Both the position numbers and the translations under genes were made by a program. This document shows positions 12,064 through 22,056 of a stretch of 64,000 nt of DNA, one piece after another. Source of the DNA: Selaginella moellendorffii. Its lineage: Eukaryota > Streptophyta > Lycopodiopsida > Selaginellales > Selaginellaceae. The notes below the pieces were generated by a model. That model saw nothing but the letters and a program-made list of their open reading frames with translations. It was not told the DNA's origin and did no database searches. Location: positions 643,612 through 707,611 of the forward strand of contig NW_003314297.1 in the NCBI RefSeq assembly GCF_000143415.4. The letters run 5' to 3'. Numbering within the stretch: position 1 is the stretch's first letter; each line of letters begins with the position of its first letter.

Positions 12064-12225
12064 TGTAGCACACCTTATCTCTCTCCCCTTAAGCCAACTG
12101 GAAAAGGGGCAATTGCTTGATGAGAGAGCCCTTAGTGGCTATTTTATCCCCATTTATCCCCCAAGGTTCCAAGGATCCACGGTGACAGTATATCCAAATC
12201 TCATCCCATGATCATATGCGCTACA
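12064..12225 (-). repeat. TRIM 3' LTR
   Basis: 162-bp terminal repeat, paired with 12576-12737. In the minus-strand orientation of the element it is the downstream LTR, preceded by the polypurine tract. Confidence 0.92.
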
Positions 12226-12575
12226 CTCACCCCCCCTTAAGAGATGTCAATGTCCTCATTGACTATTGACTAGCAACCCCTACTGAGCCAAGGGGAACCA
12301 GCACCTCCATTTTCGTACTCAATCTATCAATCCTTCCATTGTGTAGACCAGCTATTCCATGTGAGGCAACTAGTCATCCACCCGTACCGCAGTCCCACAG
12401 TGGATACCTTCGTCCGTGGATACACCACACAAGAGGAAGGACGTACGCACGGATGCCCAATACGTACGATTTCAAATTTAGGGGTAGGAATATACCTTTC
12501 TCAAGGGTATATTATACTTTTAAGTAGCCACTAATCAATGGGAATCGAACCCGTGCCATTTCCTCTGATACCAAC

Positions 12576-12737
12576 TGTAGCACACCTTATCTCTCTCCCC
12601 TTAAGCTAACTGGAAAAGGGGCAATTGTTTAATGAGAGAGCCCTTAGTGGCTATTTTATCCCCATTTATCCCCCAAGGTTCCAAGGATCCACGGTGACAG
12701 TATATCCAAATCTCATCCCATGATCACATGCGCTACA
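12576..12737 (-). repeat. TRIM 5' LTR
   Basis: 162-bp terminal repeat, same length as its partner. In minus orientation it is followed by the initiator tRNA-Met primer-binding site at 12563-12573. Confidence 0.92.
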
Positions 12738-13019
12738 ATAGTGCTACCCATATTTGGATTAAGAGCATTGACCATTTAATTTTCTTAAGGGAGCTAGTGT
12801 TGGCTCTTGAACATTTCACCAAGCTACCTTGTTTATTTATTTATATTTACTTTAACCTTAGATTCGTTAATGCTTATATCATCACCCAACACATAAGTAT
12901 AACCTTCCTTAGTCACAGTGGCCTTTCTTGGCCAAACTGACTCCATTGGAGTCCTCCCCCTTACTATACTTTTGGAGCTCACCAAACCCCCTAGGGTTTT
13001 GGGAGACAAACACTTTGGG

Positions 13020-13430
13020 CTTTCACTATTTGACTCAAACTTAGACTCGGACTCGGACTTGGATTCGAATTCGGTCTCAAACTCAATCTTGGTCTCAGAC
13101 TTAATCTCGATCTTGGACTTAGTCTTGGTCTTGGTCTTAGTCTCTTTCTCGGCCTTGACCTTGTACTCCATCTCATGTCCATCTTAGACTCAATCTCAAA
13201 TTCCATCTCAGACTCGACCTTAGACTCCATCTCAGGTCCATTTCGGACTCAATCTCGGGTCCATCTTGAACTTGATCTCAAGTCCATCTCAGACTCCATT
13301 TTGGGTCCATCTTGGACTCCATCTCAGGTCCATCTTGAACTCCATCTCGGATTCATCTTGGACTCCATCTCGGATCCATCTTGGACTCCATCTCAAGTCC
13401 ATCTTAGACTTCATTTTGGACTTTTTATAT
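13020..13430. repeat. Degenerate minisatellite with CTC(A/G)GACTC-type units
   Basis: About 400 bp built from degenerate 6-bp (gactcN/ctcggN) and 12-24-bp units such as 'tccatctcggactccatc'. One frame reads as Ser/Asp/Leu-rich repeats on plus, another as Glu/Ser/Lys-rich on minus. Because open frames exist on both strands with repetitive composition, they are best seen as by-products of the repeat. Confidence 0.85.
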
Positions 13431-15049
13431 CCCTTTTTAGAGACTCATTCACCAATTTTTTCGTACTCATCCCTCGAGTTCTACTCCTATTTTCAAGTTT
13501 CCAAGTTGAAGCCTTTCATCCATTCATGTTATGCTTATTGGACTTTCGCTTCAACCACTACCATGTGGCACCCCTTCTAGTTGACTTTGGGGCTTAGGGA
13601 TTTATGTCTCACAACTCCACCACCCATATACAAAGTTCGATGTTCTTATTGAATGATAAACCATTTTATAAAATAAACCCATCATAGATTACCATTTTTC
13701 ATCTTTGATATTTAACCAATATTTGTCAACAATTTGATACTGAAGGCTCACTACATCTTGCCCATCCTCTAAGGAACATAGTCTCTCCAACTTAAAGAAT
13801 TATTAGACCACTTGTGGTGGTTCTCTCCCTTTATTTGGTTTAATTCTCGCTAAACCCATTAGAGAGAATATGAATACCATAGAGGAGATTGATTTGATTG
13901 AGCACCTTAAGCAAGTTAGATGTCTATTGGTTGAGGGAAATGCCACTAGAACTCGTATCGCGCTTGCAAAAACAATGAAGACTTGATGCTGGCAGATTTT
14001 TTCCTCCCTTCTGTTTCCTTCAAAGAAGAAGGTAAGTGTAGCGCACGTGGTTTTGACCCTTTATCCTATAGTGATTCACCATAGAATAACACCACGAAGC
14101 GGAACCTAAACCCTCTTTATGCCATGTGACACATGCCACGTGTCCAAAGGATAGTGGTGCGAAACCCGAGGTTTAGGGCCTTGGGCCACTGAACGAAGGA
14201 ACGGTGCCAAACTCCCAAGCATGGAGCCAAGGAGTCACGGAACCGGACCACAGAGCAACTCCTGGACATACAGCCCATGGAGCGAAGGAATAGGAGCCCG
14301 GAGCGACTTGGAACAGTCCTGGAGCAACTAGCATCCCAATGCCAAGACCAGCACGCAAAACGGAGCCAAACGGAGTCTAGTGCTATTTCGGCATACCAAT
14401 GGCTTAACGCAAGGACATGGGTACTCCACCAGCTAGCATGGAATGGAACTTGGGCTTAGACCCAAGCCGAATGCAGAACAAGGACAAGCATGCAAGTGAG
14501 AGTTAGACTATGCCTCAGGTTGGTCAGCCATGCCCAACCTACCCACTATCCCTACTATACATTTGGAACCCCCCACAGCACACACCCCCCCCCTCCTTTG
14601 AGGAACACACGCTTTGGGCTTTCACCCAAGCCTCCCTTAGTATCAGGAGTTAGTCTCTGGGACAAGTTCGAAACTTACTAAATATGGAATGGCGCTAGAT
14701 TGCGAATTTGGACACAGGACGAACACCATTGTGTTCAGGACAATCTTTACATTCCGTAGATATGCCAAATGAGCAAATTTGGACACTTTCCATAAATAGC
14801 ATTTAGGACCAAAATGAGACTAACACAAAGGGCATGATAGTGAGGGTGTTTGGCAAACACGGTAAGCTATCATCTAGCGATATTGAGGGACTAGTCTCAA
14901 TATGTGAGGGTTTTTGTCAAGCCAGTGCAAGATAGAGCAAAAGAGAACTAACAAGCCAGGCCGAGTATGCTCAGTTAAATAGACACTTACAAATTCCTTC
15001 CTTATGCTCATCCGGCCAAGTATAAATGCAAAGTCCAGTTTACTATGCC
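13431..15049. other. Intergenic DNA with no supported gene
   Basis: Mixed composition. Around 14040-14680 it is GC-richer, with 'tgtagcgcacgtgg' at 14037 that recalls an LTR start, but I cannot find a matching terminal repeat. The final part (from about 14900) probably carries the promoter of the zinc-finger gene; TATAAAT lies at 15021-15027. Confidence 0.45.
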
Positions 15050-16055
15050 ATGGAAGACTACTACGAGAACTTTCACACCGAGCTTGCGAACACTACAGCG
15101 TGTCACTTCTCTTCGTCGCATGCATTGTTTCCCGGCTTGGCTCCTCCGCCGGATGGTTTCCAGAGCGGGGATTATCCAGAGTGGATTCGCAGGAGGGCCG
15201 GCAAGCTTCTGGAGAAGAATGCGCGCAGCAGCAGCTGTGGTGAGGAAGTTGGAAACAAGGATGCGGATCAAGGGACAAATCTCTGGCACAAGATCATGAG
15301 CTTTACGAAAGTCAAGACGAAGAACTCGAGAGATTCAAAGACGAAGGAGCCCGCTCAAGCTCCAGGAGAAGATCTAGAGCAGCTATGGCAGCAAGTGTCC
15401 ACCGTGCTTCAAAGCTCTCCAACAACCTTGGCTCTTGCGACACAAAAGGTACTTGCTACGAACTTAGATGATTCATTGATCCACTTAAGAAGGGCTGATA
15501 AAGGAAACCAGCAATACCGACCTCCTGCCATCGTGGCAGTAAGGTAAGAGTGTCCGTAAGGACTAGCCGACATATAATTTTCAATACCCGAAGTCACATT
15601 CACGACAGTAAGCCATCATCACCATCGTTGTCGTTGCCTTGTCACTTGTGTCTTGCTGTTTGTACATCCTGGAATTCTTCAGATGCTACTCAGATCATGT
15701 CTGTTGTTCAGAAGAGAATGAGTGTACATCAAGTCCCTTCCCAGCTTTTCTCTAACAACCAGCAGCAGCAGCAGCAACTGGCGACAGTCAACCATTCACA
15801 TGCCCTTACAAAGGTTGTGACAAGCACTACTTCTACGAGTACAAGCTCAACCTCCATCTCAAGAGGGGGCATGTCAAGGAGGAGATGGTGGTGGTGGAGA
15901 CGAACTTGGTGGGGAGGAAAGTGATAATCAAGCACGAGATCCAGGAAGATAGCGAGGAGACCAAAGACGAGGGGCGAGATGATCTGATGGACGATGCAGG
16001 GGGGAACGATGAAGTGTTTGAAGATGATGAAGAAACTGAGGACGATGTGGACTAG
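15050..16055 (+). CDS. Single C2H2 zinc-finger protein with acidic tail
   Basis: Probable nuclear DNA- or RNA-binding protein. Exon 1 is 15050-15543 and exon 2 is 15788-16055 (253 aa). Exon 2 encodes CPYKGCDKHYFYEYKLNLHL followed by KRGH, a C-x4-C-x12-H-x4-H finger, then about 60 residues rich in Glu and Asp ending EDDVD. Exon 1 has no domain I recognise. The start ATG sits in a strong GCCATGG context; an in-frame ATG at 15026 falls inside the TATA-like motif and is less likely. The donor (AAG|GTAAGA) is strong. The acceptor is chosen for phase (CAG|T), and additional small exons within the 244-bp intron cannot be excluded. Confidence 0.65.
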
Positions 16056-16139
16056 TTACTTTGGTCTCTTTACTTTTGTGTGTTTTACTTGTACAAAATG
16101 TGTAAACAAAGTAAGGTGATTAAAAGAAAATGAAGAAAA

Positions 16140-16209
16140 TCAAGATGGGATTTGAACCTGCACGGGCAAGCCCACATGATTTCTAGTCATGTCCCCCTTG
16201 GTTGCTAGT
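16140..16209 (-). pseudogene. tRNA-Ser(AGA) pseudogene or fragment
   Basis: On the minus strand the anticodon arm CATGACTAGAAATCATG (loop CTAGAAA, anticodon AGA) is followed by a long variable arm and GTGCAGGTTCAAATCC, which is the T-arm. These match the 3' two-thirds of plant tRNA-Ser(AGA). The D-arm is degenerate and the acceptor stem cannot pair, so it is unlikely to be functional. Confidence 0.7.
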
Positions 16210-16307
16210 TCTGAAGGTCAAGAGGAATGAAGAGGACGGATTCTTCAATTCTTGTAAATATTATTGCATTTTGAAAAGCAAATTATTTTCTATTCAGTAG
16301 GACAATT

Positions 16308-17189
16308 CTAGCTTAAGCAGCCAATATGTTTAGAATAATCTAATGTCCACCAATCTCTGCTTGGATATGTCGTCAAGTAACTCACCAGTTTACAATTATC
16401 TTCAATTGTAATATAAGTTAAAAGTAAACAGTTTGGTTTGTCATAACAATATGTATTGGGAGACCATAATACATTTAGTTTAGAAGTATATAACACTAAA
16501 TTTCCATCATTTTGCAGATCTAAAAAACACTCTCCAAAATATTCATTATTTGGAGATTCCCATAAATTAGTTTTTCCAGAAAAAAATGCAAGTTTACAAT
16601 TCATTTTGATATATAGTACATTCATACGATTTGGGGATTGTAAAAATTTACCTTTATATAAAATATGATCAGAGAAACCAGCACTTAAAGTAGTCAGAGT
16701 AATATCACAATTTTCAAAATATTTAAAAATCATATTTATATTTTCTAAATAATTTAAGGGTTTCCAATGAGATACTAATATATATCGAATAAGATAATTA
16801 TTAAACACAATTCTACATTCACTAGAAAGAGCTTGCAATAGATCATTTATTACCTTTTTAATTATTTCATTTATTGACTTTTGGAGAGAACCACCTAAAA
16901 CTGGTTTTCCAGTTGAAATTCCTGTAGAACAATATGGAGTACTTTCAGCTAAATGTTGAATTCTTATAACAACACCTCCCCCATTAATATCTATTAAATT
17001 AGTATCAATATAATTTTGTGGATAAGGATGAGATTCATGTAATTTTAGTGTTAGTCTTTTAATGTGGCCTACAATTATATTAATATCTTCCTCAGTAAGT
17101 GAATTATTTTTACCCCAATCTATATCTATTTTACCAAATACAATTCTGCAATGTATAACTAAAATAAAAAGAACTAAAATTATAGACAT
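16308..17189 (-). CDS. Secreted bulb-type (GNA-like) lectin-domain protein, copy B
   Basis: Intronless, 293 aa. Residues 1-20 form a signal peptide. Residues about 20-165 form an N-terminal domain I do not recognise, containing NGGGVVIRI and CSTGISTGKPVLGG. From about residue 170 there is a beta-rich B_lectin domain with one well-kept mannose-binding-type motif, LQNDGNLVLY; the other repeats (IKMNCKLAFF and IEDNCKLVSY) have lost key residues. It probably acts outside the cell or in the secretory pathway. Codon use is extremely AT-rich compared with the genes at 27-62 kb. A distant relative with the same two-part layout is at 41389-42343. The partial copy at 1-302 is its duplicate. Confidence 0.75.
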   Translation of the reverse strand: MSIILVLFILVIHCRIVFGKIDIDWGKNNSLTEEDINIIVGHIKRLTLKLHESHPYPQNYIDTNLIDINGGGVVIRIQHLAESTPYCSTGISTGKPVLGGSLQKSINEIIKKVINDLLQALSSECRIVFNNYLIRYILVSHWKPLNYLENINMIFKYFENCDITLTTLSAGFSDHILYKGKFLQSPNRMNVLYIKMNCKLAFFSGKTNLWESPNNEYFGECFLDLQNDGNLVLYTSKLNVLWSPNTYCYDKPNCLLLTYITIEDNCKLVSYLTTYPSRDWWTLDYSKHIGCLS

Positions 17190-18035
17190 TAAAAATGAAT
17201 TTTAAATAGAATATAAAGTTAATTTTATATATAGAAGAAAATAATAATAATTAATTCTTTAATTATGATAAGCCACTAGCTATATGAGAGATTGGTTTAT
17301 CTTTATATATATTAATATTATATAGCCTAGACTTGAGTACTATATTTGTTTAAAATATAAAAACTTTTAACAATGTATTACCACATGGCTCTTGTAAGCT
17401 TGGGTTTAGAGGCAATTCCTTCATGGACGTTCTAGCCTCCAAAGAATGAGCTTGTTTGTCGCAGTTCTTTGAGACATCTTGCTCTCCAAATGCCACAGGC
17501 AAGTCACAGCCGGCATGCCCGATCAGATTGGTAGAAGAAGACAAGTGGATGGCACTGTGTGATGACCTCTTTTCCATTTAATCCATTTCTCTGAAAACCA
17601 TGGGATTGAATGTTTGAATCAATGTTGTTTGACAGTCATCAAGAACATTTTCAACTTGGAAGCACTCCTTGCACAAGTGGCAATCTTGGAGTGGAAAGAT
17701 ATTGTAGAGTTAGAGCTGTAGTTAAAGAAATAGAGGACATCTGATTGCAACAAGCAGTCCAAGCCACACAGTCATGCCACCATCTTTTGTGGAACTCATA
17801 GTTGAGGTGGATAGAGTCGATCATCAGTGCTTTGTCTATGGTTCCTTTCTGGGTGGTAAGGATAAATTGCATGGTTTCATTCCATACTTGCACTTTCACC
17901 AGTAATAGCCCTGTCTCCATAGAGAGAATTCCATTGTGCATTCAGTTTTGAAGGCAATGTAATTGTGTTCATTTTTTATATTTTCTGAATGACACCATGT
18001 GTAAGTTTTATTTGACATGTACGAAGTTGCGATGC
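17190..18035. other. Intergenic DNA between lectin copy B and lipase copy B
   Basis: Counterpart of 303-1053, with an extra roughly 170-bp GC-richer block at about 17405-17575 that is absent from A. The block has a minus-strand open frame (17350-17577) without recognised domain. No gene is supported. Confidence 0.5.
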
Positions 18036-19771
18036 TTACTGGGATTTATCCCATTCCGTGTTTTGCAGGCACGCCGGATCGAGATGGTCGGGCCCCAGCC
18101 TGACGCAGTTGATGTAATTCACCAAGCTGTGCCCGGCGATCCCAGGCACGAGCAAGCCTGCAATCCTTGCTACAGTGGACAACCTCGTCTCACTAAACTC
18201 CCCGCCATATCTATAGCTCATGAAGAAGCTCTGGACGAGCTCGAACAGCGCGTAAAGCCGGGACAGCACCATGTAAACCGGGGAGAGGAAATTGGGAAAT
18301 GGCTCGTCCGGAAGGATCTGTGCAGAACGTTAATATGGATCCTACACAGAGAGCAGTGTCTCGAAGTAAAGTACCTGGAGGGTGTAGTTGTAAGTGAAGT
18401 AGCAGCAATTCCCGAAATGCTTGAAGCCAAACAAAGAGTTGTCGAAGGGAACTCGAGCTACCATGTCGTTATTGTAGACAACTCTAAAGTACCTCATGGT
18501 TGGCTTGTTTAAGCTGGTGTCCATGAAGGACGCAAAGCTCTTGTCTCCAACGCGGGGCTGGCCAAACGTATAGAGCGCCGCGAGCCTCCTGGCAACGTCG
18601 TCCTCGGTGTTGTAAAAGACTCGATTCTCTTCCCGGTTGTAGAAGAGCATGGCGGTGAAGAGCGTCGCCAGAGCGCCGCCGAGGCTGTGACCGGTGATGT
18701 AGAGCTTTGCGTTTCTGTGGTTCCGGAGGATGGTGACGAGCTCCGCACTGATGTGGTCGTATGCGAGCAGCTTCGTCTCATCGCTGAGGACAAAGTCGGG
18801 TAATCCAGATGTTGGAGTCTGTGGCAACGGAGTCCTCGAGTTCTCGTAGATGTTCTGCTTCAACCTCTGGAAGCTTTGCATCCTGTTCCTGTCGCCCAGG
18901 CCCAGAGCTTCGAGGAATCCGAGATGGACACGGCCGAGCTGCGGGAGTTCGTACCAGGAGAAATCCAAGTCTGTGCACCAGTCGTATGCATTGAAGGCTT
19001 CCGTTCCCCGGAAGGCAAGAACGATGGCTCCAGCATCAGTTTCCCGGTCCGCAAAGATGAATGCTTGAGTCGAGTTTTTTTTCTGAAACTCTGTAGCATG
19101 AAAGGGTGAGGGCAACGTCAGATGAAACTGAATAGCGACCTCTTACCGTTCCAACAGTTGTAAGTTCCTAGTAGATGCATCTGCAAAGGAGAAGCTGATG
19201 GAGTCAGAGGTTGTGCAAGGCTTGGACTTACCTTCCAATTCTGATTCACGACAAATTCGATGAACTTCGGGTTCTCATACGCAACCTTAGACGCCATAGC
19301 ACAAACATCTGCTACCACTTTGGAGTCTGGACATGAAAGACACAGACGCTGAGACGAAGGGGCTTGGAGGAGGCTGATTCTTGGTTCCATGTGGCCGTTG
19401 AAAGTTAGGTAGCTCTCCGAATCCTCGGAAGGATCAACAAGCCCTGGAAGAACAGCACACAATCAAAAGTCAACACCGTGAAATCAGTTCTAGTTACCTT
19501 GTGGATCCATCGAAAGAGTATACAAGGTCCTGAGAATTCCTCCATTGGATGCACAAAGGTTAATTGCCTTCTCCACCCATCTTCCAAAGTGCTTCAGCGG
19601 TTGAGAGACAGACCTCACGCTCCGGAGCATAAACAGAGAAAATCTCGCTCTCCAATCGAAGTTCACACTCCCGACTTCCAAAGAATGCGAGATGTGAGGC
19701 CACAGGTACGACCACACGCTCGTATAGTGTGCTACGAGATAGCATCTATCATCTGCGACACGAGTGCCCAT
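18036..19771 (-). CDS. Triacylglycerol lipase, OBL1 (oil body lipase) family, copy B
   Basis: Same five-exon structure as copy A shifted by exactly 16982: 19498-19771, 19232-19443, 19147-19180, 18375-19090 and 18036-18317, giving 505 aa. All splice sites are kept; the last acceptor reads CACAG instead of CGCAG. GHSLGG, FRGT and YTFGQPRVGD are intact, with only scattered conservative changes (for example QKK for QKN). Both copies therefore look functional. Its neighbours in the same duplicated block, in particular the deformylase-like gene, have decayed. Confidence 0.88.
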
Positions 19772-20320
19772 ACTGGAAAAAGCCTCACAATGTCGAAGTT
19801 CAAGAGCGAAGAGAAGAATAAGAGGATAGCTTTAAAACATGAAATTCCGACTTACCAAAACTCCTTACCAAAAAGAGGATTTTATAGAGTGCTTTCTGGA
19901 AACAACTCGGCAACCGCGGAAACTTCAATCCCGCACGTATCCTCCTGCAAGTTTTTGCAAAAACACGAGATTAGCGCCCACACTGTTTACTTTGCCTGCT
20001 AGCCTTCCACGCCGATCTCAACGTCCTGGCCGTCTAGTTGCTTCTGCCGATTCCGGACGCTGATCTTTCGGAACTTTCGCTGCCACCTCTGTTCCGTGAT
20101 AAACAACTCGGACCACTTCCTCACCCGGAGCGCTGCACTTTCTTTCTGCCGCAACGTTGCTCGAGTATCTTGCGTGAATTAAAGCACCTGGAGAATATCT
20201 CTCTTCTTGAGAAAAGGTTCAGCTTCCAGCCATCCTCAACGATGGAAATAAAAGCAAGGCACTCACCACTCGGTTGGATTCGGTTTTAGGCTTATTGTTC
20301 TTCGCCAGCTGAAATTTCCG
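19772..20320. other. Upstream region of lipase copy B
   Basis: Counterpart of 2790-3800 but roughly 460 bp shorter, with several deletions and one short replaced segment near 20110-20215. It probably holds the lipase promoter. No independent gene is supported. Confidence 0.4.
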
Positions 20321-21361
20321 GTGCCTTCAGGGCTGGACTGCTCGAACTTTCCGACATGAGGATGATCACCTGAAGGTAATGTCTCGTTTGTTTTTTTTTT
20401 CTGTGCAAACATCAAGGTGGCCGACTCCAAAATCACTGAACTCAATTGGACAAGAACTTTTGGTACTTTTGCCTGTAGAGATTCCATAGTTGTATGTGCC
20501 CTCATGTCGGGCTTTTTTTGCAGAATCTGGAAGAGGGGTTTGAGAAGAGGACTGCCTCGTCCCAAGTCGGTTGAAAACAAACTGTTAAGTTTGATTCCGC
20601 TCGTCTCCTGTGAAGATGCTCGGTTCGATTACGCGCTCCGTTTTCAACTTGGAAGCTATAAAAGAGAATCTCTATGTACGAAGGAATAGTACCTCGACAT
20701 TAGCCTGAGCGCCGAAAGAAGGTAGGCATCCTTCTAGAGTATCAGCTTCTCGCTCTTTCCCAAACTTGACAATCATTGGATTCACAAAAACGTACTCTTT
20801 GCCTTTGCCTCTTTCACCCTCGGGATTAAAGACCATGAGCCTGGCATTGACGCATACTTGTGGAGCGGACAAGCCTACTCCATCTCTCCTGGCAAAAAAG
20901 AAAAGAAGACAAGAAAACAAAGCATGCCAGCGTTTGGCAGTGATGAAATTCGCGAAGAACATACCTGTACATCACGTCCAGCATCTCATCGACAAGCTTC
21001 TTGAGATTATCATCAAAGGAATTGATGCGGATGTTCCTCGCGCGGAGCTTGGGATCGGGATACAAGACAATGCTGAGATTGGAATTGAATTCCACGGGGC
21101 CAGCTGCGAGGAAACAAGAAAATGAGGAGGCAAGAACCCTATACCACGCAATCTCACCATCGGCTTCCGCTCTCTGTGAACAGTCGTGTAGCTGCCGTTA
21201 TCACTTGAAATCCTCGCTGCTGCTGCTGCTGTTGCCGGAATGTGCCCGCATTCAATCTCGATCGAGCTCCCAGGAATCCATTCCGAGCATTCGATGGCTG
21301 ATGGCGCCACGGATTTCCGCCACGCAACGGCACACCACCGCCAGGTGCCGCCATTGCCCAA
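20321..21361 (-). pseudogene. Peptide deformylase 1B-like gene, copy B, rearranged
   Basis: Minus-strand exons keep the parts lost in copy A: LKKLVDEMLDVMYR, RRDGVGLSAPQ and EYVFVNPMIVKFGKE. However, EGCLSF is changed to EGCLPSF and the AQDINGKKF exon is missing. The C-terminal exons lie in an inverted 330-bp block (20321-20650) and read on the plus strand. There the metal-binding motif survives as RHEDDHLK (20352-20375) followed by a GTAATG donor, but the GVLYIDQM codons are deleted. The gene cannot yield a full enzyme in this arrangement. Together the two copies show what the ancestral deformylase looked like. Confidence 0.8.
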
Positions 21362-22056
21362 ATGACCACCAGAAATTAGGATTCTTGCGATCTGTTTGAA
21401 AATTCTCTATGGTAAAACGCGCCAAGAGCGAAAATAAAGCGGAACTTCTCTCGGCTCTAAGATAGCAGCTCAAAGGCATTCTAGTTGAGTTGATTTACAT
21501 GTCAAAAAACACGCTTACAAATGTGCCATTATTTCAAAACCAAACACTTCGATTTCAATATATAAATTTGTGAATTATTTAGATTTCAATATTAGCAGAA
21601 TATTACTGTATCAGTAGAAAAGAATACTGATTGAATGTGATTTCAGGTAAACAACTATGTGATACATTCCCCCTTAAGGAAATAATTTTGAAAATTAATA
21701 ATTTGCACACTTTAATAAAAATACACCAACTTAAATGAGTGGGTGGATAGCCATGCGTCTCTTGAGAACTTCCAGCTGGGAAAGTCTGGAAGCCTATTCT
21801 CCAGCTGCTACTCAAGCAGCATTGGAGTGTAGAACACTTTTATATTCCCCATGAAAGATCACGGTAAAAAAGTTAAAATCATTTCTTCTCAACAAACATT
21901 TCTAGAGACATAATGCGCCCTGATATTGCGCTGCTGGGCACCATCGCGCTCTCCACTTAGCGTGACCAAAACCATTCAGCACCAAGCAACAGATCAAACT
22001 ATGTTAGATTGGACGAAGACTAGGGCACCAAGGGGCAAAAGCTCAACAAGCTGTCC

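Larger units (their letters stand above)
12064..12737 (-). mobile_element. TRIM retrotransposon (terminal-repeat retrotransposon in miniature)
   Basis: Two 162-bp direct repeats (12064-12225 and 12576-12737) differ at only a few positions. Both run TGTAGC...GCTACA, the TG..CA ends of LTRs, and flank 350 bp without coding capacity. On the minus strand the first LTR is followed directly by TGGTATCAGAG (12563-12573), the standard plant primer-binding site for initiator tRNA-Met. The other LTR is preceded by a purine run (rc of 'ctcacccccccttaag'), a polypurine tract. The flanking 5-mers GTAGT and ATAGT look like a target-site duplication with one change. At 674 bp it is non-autonomous. Confidence 0.93.

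Noticed and set aside
12541-12573. Possible tRNA gene suggested by 'gggaatcgaacccgtgcc'
   Set aside because: It lies beside the TRIM primer-binding site; no cloverleaf can be drawn, so it is element-internal sequence.
14037-14700. Possible second LTR element starting TGTAGCGCACGTGG
   Set aside because: No matching terminal repeat, primer site or target duplication could be found.
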